Part shown: positions 24,801 to 34,798 of the stretch, one piece after another
Position numbering within the stretch: position 1 is the stretch's first letter
How the letters are laid out: each line of letters opens with the position of its first letter
Assembly (NCBI GenBank): GCA_963920665.1
Contig: OY987263.1
Location: 22,866,547-22,930,546, forward strand
Length of the DNA: 64,000 bases
Source of the DNA: Straminergon stramineum
Taxonomy: Eukaryota > Streptophyta > Bryopsida > Hypnales > Calliergonaceae
Direction: 5' to 3'
Notes under the pieces: generated by a model
What the model was told of the DNA's origin: nothing
What the model saw: only the letters and a program-made list of their open reading frames with translations
Databases searched by the model: none
Made by a program: the position numbers and the translations under genes

Positions 24801-26364
24801 AGAGGAAAGAAAGATGAGTGGACAAGAAGGTACAAACAAAGAATCTTTTTCAATGAACAATGCATGCAACTGTTGTCGACAATAGGTCACCCTACACAAC
24901 CATCATGGGGATTGTTGAAAATAGGTAATTCTACCTTATAGGAGGCAATTAAGAGCTAAATTATGAACAATATCAAAGTAGCAGCTGACAATATCCTGTA
25001 TAAACAATTAGTAATAAGAATATCAATACACTGTGTGTCAAATTGAAGATATAATAACTTAGTGCAGATTATTATCCCTGGCTGCAAAAAAATTTCGGTA
25101 GCTAATGGGTGGCCTTCGTTTTCAAACAAAGTAGGGCTCTTGCATGTTTGTTTTTAAAACACCTCATTTTCAATGCTGCTCATGAATATTGTGAAAGTGG
25201 GGGCCATCTTGCTAGAGCATCCTTCTTTTCAGTATATACAGTATAGTAAAAAAAGGGGTCCATTGATATAGCATCCCCATGTATCATGCCTAAGTTACTT
25301 GCGTAGTGAATTGAAATTGTGTGCAGATTTTTAAGCATTTATAAGTCACCTCAGGGCTAAAAAGCAAGAGACTAGGTGTCTTTGATGTCACATCTTGAGT
25401 CCATTTTTAACAAAGGGTGCATATTTTCTTCTTCACTTGAAACAATGTTGTTTGCACCTTCTCAATCTATTTTACAGACATTTGAGATTCAATAGGTTCC
25501 TTTGCAAGAAAATTAAACAACACCGATTGTGGGCTTGTGTCGTCTTTTTGTTCCACTGTATTGAAAGGTTTCGGAAGATGAGCCTCGAAAATTGTTCCTT
25601 CGAAACCTTGACCAGCTCTTCAACTTCAATTGTTTTTTTCACAAATATCAAAATCAAGGAAGAAATTCCAATAGATTACATGGGAGCAATTTGGAGCAAA
25701 GAATGAATCTTCCAACACTCTCTTTGATGGTAAGCTTTTGTTTTAAATTTTTTCAGAACTTTGTTGTTGATGTTGAAGCACTCTAATGAGACTACAAAGT
25801 AATCAAACTTGAATCTATGTACAGGTTTAGTTTGTTAATTGTTCTTATAAATTAATTCTAACTACCGGTACTGGGCTTCTTTGGTATAGGATCCCTGTCC
25901 GAAATTTGGGGTGTACATCAATGTTACAAAATTCAAGAGCCAAAAGTCGATATATCACGGCATCTTGCAAACTCAAAAGCTTATCACATGAAATGAATTT
26001 GCAGCCCATGAAGAACTAAAAAAGCTTGACATGGAGGCAAAAATAGTAGCTAAACTGAAAAACTGCAACTTGCTGATGAATGAAGGTGAAAGAACTGAAA
26101 GGAGAAGTCTGCAGACAAAAAGCTTAACCTGAAGTCAAAATTGGAAGCTAAACTGAAGAAACTACCAAAGCGTTGAAAGGAGATTGATTCAGGTATGAAG
26201 GACAAATTGAAGAGCAACGACAAATTTCCTGTAGTGATGGAAAGGGAATTCCAAGAGATGCTAAGTTCCAAAATATCAAAAGATCAAGGACCTTTGTGAT
26301 ACCTTTCATCTCCCAATATATATCAAAATTCAGAAACTGCTTGACGGTTATGTTAGTGAAGAAG

Positions 26365-27031
26365 TTGGACATTGGCTTTACTCATTAGTTGAAGCTGTAC
26401 ATGTTTAGTTCAGTTTACACATGCGTGTATGCCTCTTACACACGTCCCCTTGTCAAGCAGTAGGGGCTATCGTTAATTTTGCAACAATGAGCTACGAGCA
26501 TGTATGAATTCGATGGCTACGGTCCCAAGCCTGCTCAAAGATATTACGAGAGACACCTCCGATGCGAATTTTTAGGGCAGTTGGTTTCCACTAGCTGCTG
26601 TAGATATGCCTGCAATTAGCTGATGGAATTAATGAGGCATGCATGTTTCAGCCTTTCTGTCGATAGCTTGGCTCCGAAGTCGAAGGGACTCCAGTCTTTT
26701 TAGATACATATATTTTTTTTGACACAAGTAAAGGAACCTTTACTGCAGGGAGAAAAGAAAAAGAGCCCAGCCACAAGCAGCCTGGGAGGGGGGGGGGGGG
26801 AAGTGAAACAAACAAAGAGCAAAACAATAAACTACATGCCAGGAGCAAGCCGGGGTGTGGGGTGAACCGCGTCAGCAGGGTAAAAGCTCACCTACGGGGT
26901 TTGGAAAACGAACCCAGCCCTCTGGCCGGATTCATTTTAGATATTGATACCATGGACAATTTTCACTATTTGTTATTGTTACCTTTTTGTGCCGAAACGT
27001 TTTAGATGTATAATTGTTTGGAAGACTTATG
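26365..27031 (+). repeat. Older copy of the TKL-kinase 3' flank
   Basis: About 430 bp of this stretch is similar in order to 32525-32974, the sequence just 3' of the kinase gene. Shared blocks include GGACATTGGCTTTACTCATT, GGTCCCAAGCCTGCTCAA and TTTGGAAGACTTATG. It is interrupted by an insertion at 26706-26934. It is probably the remnant of a duplicated kinase locus; no kinase coding sequence is recognisable upstream. Confidence 0.85.
26706..26934 (-). mobile_element. Small retroposon (SINE or 5'-truncated LINE) with 9-bp target duplication
   Basis: The duplicated flank copy at 32525-32974 lacks this 229-bp block, so the block is an insertion. It is flanked by the direct repeat TTTTAGATA (26697-26705 and 26935-26943). 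Read on the - strand it ends in an A-rich tail (CAAAAAAAATATATG) next to the target duplication, as expected for target-primed reverse transcription. It contains a C12 tract (G run near 26789). I cannot tell a SINE from a truncated LINE. Confidence 0.65.
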
Positions 27032-27177
27032 GTAGAACCACCCATTACCAACCACGCCCTATGGTCAATCTATAGATACTAAAAAATTCAGTAGAGAAGT
27101 GATTGATTTCTAACCACTAAATTTTGGTTTCCATCTTCTAACCATCAATGTCATGACACATGTGCTTGGTTTTGCGA

Positions 27178-27434
27178 CAGGACGTTAAATCGTCCATTCG
27201 AAGGTGGGCCCACTTGACGTGGTGCGCAGGCTGGACCACTGGCCTGGCCACGCCCCGCAGGCCCACCTTCAATGGCACTCCAGACCCGGCACTAGATGCC
27301 CGCTCCCATGACAACGGAGACGGAGCGCCACTCAACAGAAGTTCGTGCTGGAGGTCTCTTGAACTTCGTTCGCTCGTTGCCGTTTGTGCTTAGGGTTTAG
27401 TATATGCGCCGTTGTTGCTTTTCATTGTAGTTAT
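27178..27434 (+). repeat. Left terminal inverted repeat of the MULE
   Basis: GC-rich; complementary, with substitutions and small indels, to 28830-29085. It carries GGTGGGCCCAC near the outer end and a TTAGGGTTTA telo-box near 27390, which the right repeat lacks. Confidence 0.8.
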
Positions 27435-28829
27435 TACTCGATTTATCTGATTCAATTGTGTCCTATTAATTAACTAACAATCCTACAAATTGTAGAGCAT
27501 GATTTGCATGCTTTGAATAGGATTCCACTCAAGACAGTCCGCTTTAAAAGATTTTTTGCTTCCCCATCTGAGGACGCAGCTAAGATAACAGCACCCTAAT
27601 CAAAGTAAATCAAATCTAAAGATTGGTTATAGAAAAGATGTATATGGGGTTGTGCTTGGAGATAGAGTCCTCATTGAGATTATGCTTGTAAACTCAAATT
27701 TGAAGTTAAGTTAGTACCTCTAGAAACATACATCCTGTGTTGCTTGCTTGCCAAGCAAAGCATGTAATAATTTCACTACCAAGCTTTAGATTTGCAATTC
27801 CTCGTTCTTAGTGAGTCATGCCTCATTTAATCCGGAAACGCCTCAGAGTCCATATTTTGGACGACGATGAGCTAGCATGCTTCAAGGGTGATGTTTGTCC
27901 CAAAAGCTGATCATAGAACTTAAAGCAATTCTTGGATTTTTTAAAAACAAAACTTCTTCAGTAATCAACTTGATGAAATTGAGGGAGAAAAATATCGGTA
28001 CAAGATGTAAGCAAAAGTATGCAAGAATTCAATATGGATTAGGGCATTAAAAGGTTAATTTCTTTTGTCAGGTTTTGTGTTCCTTGAAGCAAGTCAAGGA
28101 CACTGGTTTTACTACAATCAGATTCAACTTCTACTGTAGCAAAGCTCTGCCGCATGTGATTTGGGATAAAAGCTTAGTGTAGAATTCCTTCTGAATCTCA
28201 GCTGGTCGAAATGGGAATGATTAGAAGGTGTGAGAAGTGTATGTGAGGCACAAATTCAATGTCATGTAAACAACCTTTTGTTTGGTCAAGGATATTTCTT
28301 AACTCAATGTATATGTATACCACTGTACAGTACATAGTGTCTTGTTGCTTGCTTTCAAAGATATCATTTAAATCGTAGTCGAATGAGGGTTATTTTGACA
28401 TTGGACCGTTGAAATCGACAATTTTCCGCAATGATCTACAGTATCGAAGAGGGAAGCTTGATCCCATCATCAGCCCTGTCAATCTCATTCCTTTCAAATT
28501 CTTTAGCCAAATTCCACGTACATTCGTAGGTCTTACATAACTACACGACTTGTCCCTGGAATGTCGTTCGAGAATTGTGCGAAAGATTGGTCGATCAACG
28601 GCGTCAAAATCCGAGTGCAATATGAGTAATAAGATCGTCTGCTTCGTCGATTTTTCATAGATTCTAACTATGATAACGAGAAAATTCATTGAGAACAATG
28701 TTCCTACGATCCTATCTCAGATCGAGATGACTCAGAGAGGTGGTGGTGGTTTAATTTGTTTTTTCAATTCAGGCCCAGCACAGCCGTTGAATTGTCGTTT
28801 TCAGTTGTAAAATAGCACCGACTGTTAAA

Positions 28830-29085
28830 CAACTACAAGAAAAGCAACAAAGGCGCTTACACTACACCTTAAGCCTAAACGGCAACGAGGGAACCTCCAG
28901 CACGAACCTCTACCTCCATCGAGTGGCGGTCCGTCTCCGTTGTGGTGGGAGCGGGTGTCAAGTGCTGGGTCTGGAGTGCCATCTGAGGTGGGCCGGCAAG
29001 GCTGCGGGGCGTGGCCGGGCCTGTGGTCCAGCCCGCGCGCCACGTCAGGCGGGCCCACCTTCTAATGGACGATTTAACGTCCTGC
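28830..29085 (-). repeat. Right terminal inverted repeat of the MULE
   Basis: Partner of 27178-27434. The outermost ATGGACGATTTAACGTCCTG matches exactly in reverse complement and abuts the right-hand target duplication GGTTTTGCGA. Confidence 0.8.
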
Positions 29086-29718
29086 GGTTTTGCGAGCCAA
29101 ACTAATCTTTGAATGAACAGTTATGGAAGCCTCTAAGGTAGACCAACCTATTACCACCCTGATTCGCAATTTGAGTATATTAGGATCAACTTTAGGAGGG
29201 GTACATATTTTTCAGAGGTGTGCGCATGTTTCACGAATCAAACCCAAGTGGAATTATAATTTTCCGATAAAAATTGTAATTTCTTTGAATTTTTAAAGTG
29301 ATCTGCCCTAAATTACAAATCCGCCACTAGACTAGAGTCATAAATGTCCTATCCTAAACCTGTAACCACCATTACATTTACCTATTAACACTGGAGTTTC
29401 TACGAATCAAAGGCTGACACGTTACCCAAGTTGGAATTAATGCACTGAAATTGTCAGAATAGTGAATGGACTTGGGTAAGTTTTATGATGGTGATGGGGC
29501 CAAAACTAAGATGGCGGTTATAGGAAGCTGGTGAAAATGGGCTGGTTTACCTTATGTGTTGGGGATGGGTCTATATCAACTTTTGACTACTAAAATTCAT
29601 AGTAAATTCAATTTAAGACAAAAAATTACCAAAAAATTTGCAATCCCCATGATTTCTATCTTCCTACAAGGCAGAAAATTTACATTGCCTTATGCTGCTC
29701 CAAATCATGCACAGAATG

Positions 29719-29877
29719 CTTGAGTGGTTGGTAATGGGTGGTTCTACCATATATTCTGGCCTGTACAGGCAGACCATCCAAATATTAATAAGGGCACTTG
29801 AGTGGTTGGTAATGGGTGGTTCTACCATATATTCTGGCCTATAGAGGCAGACCATCCAAATATTAACAAGGGCACTT
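29719..29877 (+). repeat. Tandem duplication, 78-bp unit, two copies
   Basis: Units begin CTTGAGTGGTTGGTAATGGG at 29719 and 29797 and differ at a few bases (TGTACAGG versus TATAGAGG). The core GGTTGGTAATGGGTGGTTC also occurs inverted at about 27032-27055 beside the duplicated kinase flank, so it belongs to a wider local repeat. Short coding frames across it are repeat artefacts. Confidence 0.85.
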
Positions 29878-30239
29878 GACAGTTACTGTTCCCACCCAAT
29901 ATCTTATCGCTGGTTCTTTCAGCTGTGACTCCCCCAAATATTATAAACAAAGTACGTCGACCGACGAAGGCGCAGAGTACTCTATTGGCGTAGTTCACTC
30001 CATTCACTCCGATCCAATTGCAAATGCAGGAAATATGGTATGCAGTGTCCGGGGAAATACTTGAGAAGGCCAGCCAAATATCCTTATTAAGTATTCTCTT
30101 GTAGTGCTCTATCGGCGTAGTTCTCTATTATTTACTTACCCATTCTTGTACTGCACAAGTGATCAAACCAGCGATCGACTGTCGCACCTTCGATCAGTCC
30201 ATCATCCGCACTGAATCTCCTCGATCGAGGCGACGCTAG

Positions 30240-30254
30240 TTTTAGGGTTTAGGG
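30240..30254 (+). promoter_or_regulatory. Telo-box-like motif upstream of the TKL kinase
   Basis: TTTTAGGGTTTAGGG, the reverse of the AAACCCTAA telo-box found in many plant promoters and leaders, lies about 630 bp before the kinase ATG. A TTCTCGCAG|GTGTACG acceptor-like site near 30829 suggests a 5' UTR intron between the two. Function here is inferred only from the motif. Confidence 0.35.
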
Positions 30255-30884
30255 TGTGCATCTGTGCGGCTCTCAGGTCATGAGTCGCTTGGAATTGGTG
30301 CCCCAATGTTGGATTCTAGAATTGCGGGTTTGTAGAGCTAGGTCGATGCTGGAAGATATCATTCATTCTGCGAATGTGCGCTCTGTTGCGCCTTAAATAT
30401 TTCTCGATCCCTCACGTAAGGAAGGTTCCCATCAATCTCCTGGAACCGTGTGTGCTGTGGGAGTTAGTCATGGCTTCAGTAAAGCCACGACAAACCCGTA
30501 TTTGCTATAAGGCAGTACGTGAGAACTTGAGATCATAAATCACAAACCCTGAGGGAAGGATCGGAGCAGTGTTTGAGATGATCGCGCGGCCGTCCTGCTT
30601 GGGGTTGTCATATGTATGTTCGTCTTAGATGCATTGTTCTCACTGACCTTCGTTTTTTATGATGTCCTATTGGGATATATCGTCTGTTCGATTCCTCAGA
30701 TAACACCTAATTCTTTGCCTTCCATATTCTGTAGAACTCTATCTGGGTAAGGTCTGCTCTTGTTCTTCAAGACTCCTGTTCTGGAAGCATCTAATCTGCT
30801 GAGGGTCGTCATTTTCATTCTCGCAGGTGTACGTGACACTCGGGGATACAGTTCGAGTCTCTTTCAGTGTTCCCGCACGGAAAT

Positions 30885-32486
30885 ATGGACGCCAGATTCT
30901 CAGATGCTCTGCGCATTATCAGCGATGTGAAGGCTCTTGACAAGCGTTCTTTTCACGTGAATAGCCACCAATGCATGCGACTGGTGGGTTTTTACATGAA
31001 AGTTGGGGAATTCTTCGAGAGCGGCAGGAAGGCCTGTGAGCATTTCCCTGTCGGCGAGGCCACACTCTCGCTAGATGCAACCCTTGGTGTTCTGCAGAAG
31101 GGGCAAGTTCTTCTCACCAAGTACACGAAAGACGATTGGCATACAATCGTGATGACCGGAGGGCTCAATCAAGGTTCCTTCGAAGCAATTCATCTGGAGT
31201 TGGAAGCATGCATTCAGTCGATTCGTGAATTTCTCCAGGAGAAGGTTCCAGGAATGAAGCTGCTTCCTTTCATGCAGTGGGGATACTTGGGAACGCCTCA
31301 GTTATTGCTGGACGAACATGACAGAGCGACGCTTTTAGGGGGAGATGCCGACAGAGACAAGAAGGACATGTTGGCCAAGGTCGAATCCACTAGACTGGAA
31401 ACCAACAACAGAAGAAGTCTTACAGAGGAGGCGAGATCATCGATGAATCACTCACTGGATATGGCCTCGGAATCTCTCCAAGATGAAAAACCAACACCAA
31501 CAGCCTCAACAAAATTTGAAGATCTGCCTGCTGTTTTGCGCATCAATCCATCAGATATCGACTTAGGTGGATCACTTGGGCGTGGGGGCAGTGGGGTAGT
31601 GCGTAAATGCCGATGGTCGGAGGTGGATTGTGCTGTAAAGATTCTGAAACGGGGTGATGTGGAGGGTTTGAGAGCAGAAGTGGGGAAACTAATGGAGTTC
31701 CGGCATCCCAACATAGTGAATCTATTTGGATTTTCTGTTGAGAAAGGTTGTCCGATGATTGTCATGGAGCTGCTAGATGGCGACTTGCGCTCACTGCTAC
31801 GCAAGCTTAAGTTGAACTTGAACTTGAGCAAAGCCGTGGACGTCATGCACAAGATAGCAACAGCGATGGCCTATCTCCATAGGCGAGGGATTTTCCATGG
31901 AGATCTCAAGTCCATGAACGTGTTAGTGAATGATCGCGGTGGTCTATTCGAGGTGAAGATTTCCGATTTTGGTGTCTCACAGCAAATTTTTAAATATGCT
32001 GCAGATCATGATACCGATGACTCAGATGTTGACACCAGGTCGTTCAATGGTAGAGTAGGTACTCCCATGTGGATGGCACCAGAGGTTCTTACGTCCAGTG
32101 GTGATGGTAACAACATGTACTCAGCCAAAGCCGACGTCTACAGTTTTGCCATGGTCTGCATTGAAATCTTGACGGGAAATTTGCCTTACAGCCTGATGAA
32201 AGTCAGAGACCTAAGAGAGTACGTAGTCAATGAAGGCAAAAGACCTACACTTCCAGAGGCCGTACCGAGTGATCTCCTGGAGCTCATAGTTCATTGCTGG
32301 GATGAAAATCCTGAACGCAGGCCAGATTTTCGTGAAATTTGTACGCGTTTGCAGAAGCTGCAGGTTCCTTCTCCGTCCTTGCAGAAATGGCATTGGAAAT
32401 TTGCATTATGCTTAGGAGTGGTTTTTGTGGGCTTGCTTGTTTCCTGGATGATTAATTACTCAACTTCTGTGAAGCTGGAGAAATAG
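30885..32486 (+). CDS. TKL-type protein kinase with plant-specific N-terminal helical domain and C-terminal membrane anchor
   Basis: Intronless, 533 residues. The first in-frame ATG is at 30885 (MDARFSDALRIISDV). Residues 1-160 are helical with a pattern (HVNSHQC..L, DDW) resembling the N-terminal domain of plant kinases once called DUF1221 and, more loosely, plant MLKL-like proteins. Residues ~225-490 are a tyrosine-kinase-like domain: glycine loop GRGGSGVV (232-239), Lys252, HGDLKSMN (Asp340; Arg of HRD replaced by Gly, so non-RD), DFG (361-363), APE (398-400) and CWDENPERRP. The catalytic residues look intact, unlike the pseudokinase domain of plant MLKLs. A hydrophobic segment at ~505-524 near the C-terminus suggests a tail anchor. 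The 3' flank is duplicated at 26365-27031. Class assignment is firm; the N-terminal family is an inference. Confidence 0.92.
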   Translation: MDARFSDALRIISDVKALDKRSFHVNSHQCMRLVGFYMKVGEFFESGRKACEHFPVGEATLSLDATLGVLQKGQVLLTKYTKDDWHTIVMTGGLNQGSFEAIHLELEACIQSIREFLQEKVPGMKLLPFMQWGYLGTPQLLLDEHDRATLLGGDADRDKKDMLAKVESTRLETNNRRSLTEEARSSMNHSLDMASESLQDEKPTPTASTKFEDLPAVLRINPSDIDLGGSLGRGGSGVVRKCRWSEVDCAVKILKRGDVEGLRAEVGKLMEFRHPNIVNLFGFSVEKGCPMIVMELLDGDLRSLLRKLKLNLNLSKAVDVMHKIATAMAYLHRRGIFHGDLKSMNVLVNDRGGLFEVKISDFGVSQQIFKYAADHDTDDSDVDTRSFNGRVGTPMWMAPEVLTSSGDGNNMYSAKADVYSFAMVCIEILTGNLPYSLMKVRDLREYVVNEGKRPTLPEAVPSDLLELIVHCWDENPERRPDFREICTRLQKLQVPSPSLQKWHWKFALCLGVVFVGLLVSWMINYSTSVKLEK

Positions 32487-32524
32487 AGAGAATCACAAGA
32501 GCAGGAATATAATTGCGACAAATA

Positions 32525-32974
32525 TTGGACATTGGCTTTACTCATTAGTTGAAGCTATGCAGGTATGAAAGCTGTACATGTTTATTGTCCAGTTTACACA
32601 TGCATGTATGCCTCTAAAACACGTCCCTTTGTCAAGCAGCAGGGCTATCATTTTGCAGCAATGAGCTAAGATCTTGTATGAATTCGATGGTTACGGTCCC
32701 AAGCCTGCTCAAGGATATTACGAGAGACACCTCTGATGCGAATTTTTAGGGCAGTTGGTTTCCACTAGCTGCTGTAGATCTGCCTGCAATTAGCTGATGG
32801 AATTAATGATGCATACACGTTTCAGCCTTTCTATCGATAGCTTGGCTCCGAAGTCGAAGGTTCTCCAGTCTCACATTGTCTTAGATATTGATACTATGGA
32901 AATTTTTCGCTCTTTGTTATTTTTACCTTTTTGTGCCTAACATTTTAGATGAAAAATTGTTTGGAAGACTTATG
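32525..32974 (+). repeat. 3' flank of the TKL kinase, intact copy of the duplicated block
   Basis: It starts 39 bp after the kinase stop, is probably 3' UTR, and aligns to 26365-27031 without the 229-bp insertion found there. Confidence 0.85.
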
Positions 32975-34060
32975 CTTTAAAAGTAAGTGGAAGTCTCAAC
33001 AATTAATGATACATTCTCCTTGTTTTCTCATGTGTTGAAGCCGAGGACTGAATTGGTTGAGCTCGATCAACCCGGCACTGTCCATCGTATAATAGTGTTG
33101 ATAGGATTGCAAAGTGCGTCCGGAAATTCTGACATTCAAATGTCTGCGACTGTGGCATCAAACGCACGGATTTCTTGTTCAAACGACTGGATTGTCAAAA
33201 TTCATACTATACATGTTTTGTTGGGATTGAACTGTGGTTACAATAGTAGGCAAAATCAAATGGACGGAAATCCTGTCTGTATCAAACATTTTTAGAGTAA
33301 AGATTATCACTCTTAGTTTTCAGAGCTCAGGGATCTTGAACGTCTCAATTTCGGAGCTCCCAATCACGCCATTTTAACAAATATGATTATCATAGGCGAA
33401 TTGCCGACACTTACTTTCTTGTAGAATGGGATTGGATGCTTTTACCAACACCTATCCTGGCACGAGAAAGCTCAAATTGTCACTACCGCATTCATTTTTT
33501 CGGTGCACTGCACTTGTGCCACATTAAATGTAAAATCGTCAATTGCGTGAAATTGGCGGCATACCACCACTTCGGCACTTTCCAATTGTTTAGAGCATTT
33601 CGCAGATGAAAGTCACAATTTTTGGCACCCAGAATCGAGCCAATTTAACACGTTGAAAATGCCACTTTAACGAATACAATGTTAGCAATTATTTTTCATG
33701 TAATTCTGAAGTAAACTATATGGAAATTCCTCCTGCAGGCAGAACACCAAACAGAAGTGTTGTTCCCTGCATCCCCAATTTTCAGTCTCACACATGCTGC
33801 AAGTGGCGCTGCAAGTCACAATGAGGGTTCGTGGAACCAGAATTACACAAGATCGCAACACCAACTCACTGAGGCCAAGAGAATAATTACCCTCAACTGA
33901 ATATTGACAACGGACAAGTAGTCATTACGATCAAGTAGCCCAAATTCAATCCAAGTAGGAAAAAAATCACACAACTGAGGTCCTCCTACGAATTAATCCA
34001 ACCGGGTCCTCTAGCCAAGCAACAGACTACTACTTCCATAGAAAATGTAGCCTCAGTTTT
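32975..34060. other. Intergenic region, nothing recognised
   Basis: Moderately AT-rich. Open frames are short and unsupported. Repeated GGCAC/CACTTT-type phrases occur around 33420-33670, but no clear repeat boundary was found. Confidence 0.5.
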
Positions 34061-34066
34061 ACTTAC

Positions 34067-34617
34067 CTTGATCGAAATAGTATTATATATCCGTCATCAC
34101 TTACTGCTAGCAATTGAAACTCTAATCGACTCCATACGCCACTCCAAACACCTGCGCAGACATGGCAACGCAAACGTCGACGTCGATGACAATGAAACCT
34201 CGCCCATCTCAAGGTTGAGGGCTGGCCTTTGGGGTTTTGGGTTGTCCAAAGGGTTTTTCGGGAGTAGCTCTGAGGACTTGGACCGCAATGTGGGTCGGGG
34301 TACAGCACCAGCACATCGCCGTCCTGCACATGAAACTCCGTCGCCCGCCCTTCCGCAGTCTGGATCTGAATGTCTTGTTCCGGATGGTCGAGCTTAACAG
34401 TCATCTCGTCCGTCGCCACTTTAACGTTCTTGTCGCCCATCAGAACGTTCACGACCACCCTCGCCGGATTGGAGATTGTCACGGTGGTCTGAACAGTGGC
34501 TGTCGAGATTACGCAGGAAGCAGTCGCCACCAGCACGGCCACCAGCAGCCCCAGCAGGAGGGCCTTCTTTCTCACCGACGACGTCGCCTTGGTGAATGGT
34601 GATGGAGCAGCTTGCAC
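34067..34617 (-). CDS. Exon(s) of an uncharacterised signal-anchor protein, structure unresolved
   Basis: On the - strand the frame reads a basic stretch (SSVRKK), a strong hydrophobic segment (ALLLGLLVAVLVATASCVI) and a polar beta-rich stretch (VTISNPARVVVNVLMGDKN) ending about DVLVLYPDPHC, which looks like real coding sequence. No ATG lies in frame before the hydrophobic segment. The frame opens just after a TTCTAG that could be a splice acceptor, so an upstream exon may supply the start. The downstream part (about 34063-34290) has unprotein-like, Arg-rich content and meets a perfect donor AAG|GTAAGT at 34066. Family not recognised. Coordinates are the supported open stretch, not a full model. 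Confidence 0.4.
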
Positions 34618-34640
34618 ACCTTGCTAGAACTGAGATTCGT

Positions 34641-34653
34641 GAAAATTCTAGAA
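34641..34653. promoter_or_regulatory. Three-unit heat-shock-element-like motif
   Basis: GAAAATTCTAGAA fits GAAnnTTCnnGAA exactly. It lies about 24 bp upstream of the membrane-anchor exon on the - strand, and TTCnnGAA motifs are symmetrical. It may be chance in AT-rich DNA. Confidence 0.35.
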
Positions 34654-34789
34654 CTTGAAACTGGAATGAATGGTGAGTGGAAACCAAGCCTATTTTTTTT
34701 TGTAAGGGAATTGCAAAGGTTCAAAGGACAACGATCAGCACTACTGCTGTGATTTGATCACCCGCTGGTAACTAATTGCGCGACTCTCT

Positions 34790-34798
34790 ATATAAATG
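34790..34798. promoter_or_regulatory. TATA-box-like motif
   Basis: TATATAAAT on the + strand, readable as ATTTATATA on the - strand. It lies 173 bp upstream of the membrane-anchor exon (- strand). Orientation favours the + strand consensus, but no + strand gene follows closely. Confidence 0.3.

Larger units (their letters stand above)
19321..26364. other. AT-rich gene-poor region made of dispersed repeats
   Basis: No believable gene. Open frames here are short, often lack ATG and overlap repeats. The region holds members of the TTAACCC/GGGTTAA-bounded family, clusters of CCTATAA-type short repeats (about 20230-20410 and 22130-22330) and long A/T runs. From about 24.9 kb the composition becomes less extreme. 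Around 26030-26290 there is a frame-broken stretch rich in Lys, Glu and Leu codons that could be a decayed coiled-coil exon; this is weak. Confidence 0.6.
27178..29085. mobile_element. Mutator-like element (non-autonomous), ~1.9 kb
   Basis: Terminal inverted repeats of about 257 bp (27178-27434 and 28830-29085) begin with CAGGACGTTAAATCGTCCAT. The flanks carry the direct repeat GGTTTTGCGA (27168-27177 and 29086-29095). Long terminal repeats plus a 9-10 bp target duplication are the signature of MULEs. The interior (27435-28829) has no recognisable transposase. A - strand open stretch at 28390-28698 is unassigned and might be captured host or other sequence. The left terminal repeat contains GGGCCCAC and TTAGGGTTTA (telo-box) motifs, which often occur together in plant promoters. 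Confidence 0.8.

Noticed and set aside
25395..25706. 103-codon + strand frame
   Set aside because: Non-ATG start, no domain, and in repeat-rich AT DNA.
28390..28698. Reverse-transcriptase-like - strand frame inside the MULE (SDFDAVDRPIF)
   Set aside because: The short resemblance to LINE reverse transcriptase is not supported by the YxDD box or neighbouring motifs; left unassigned.
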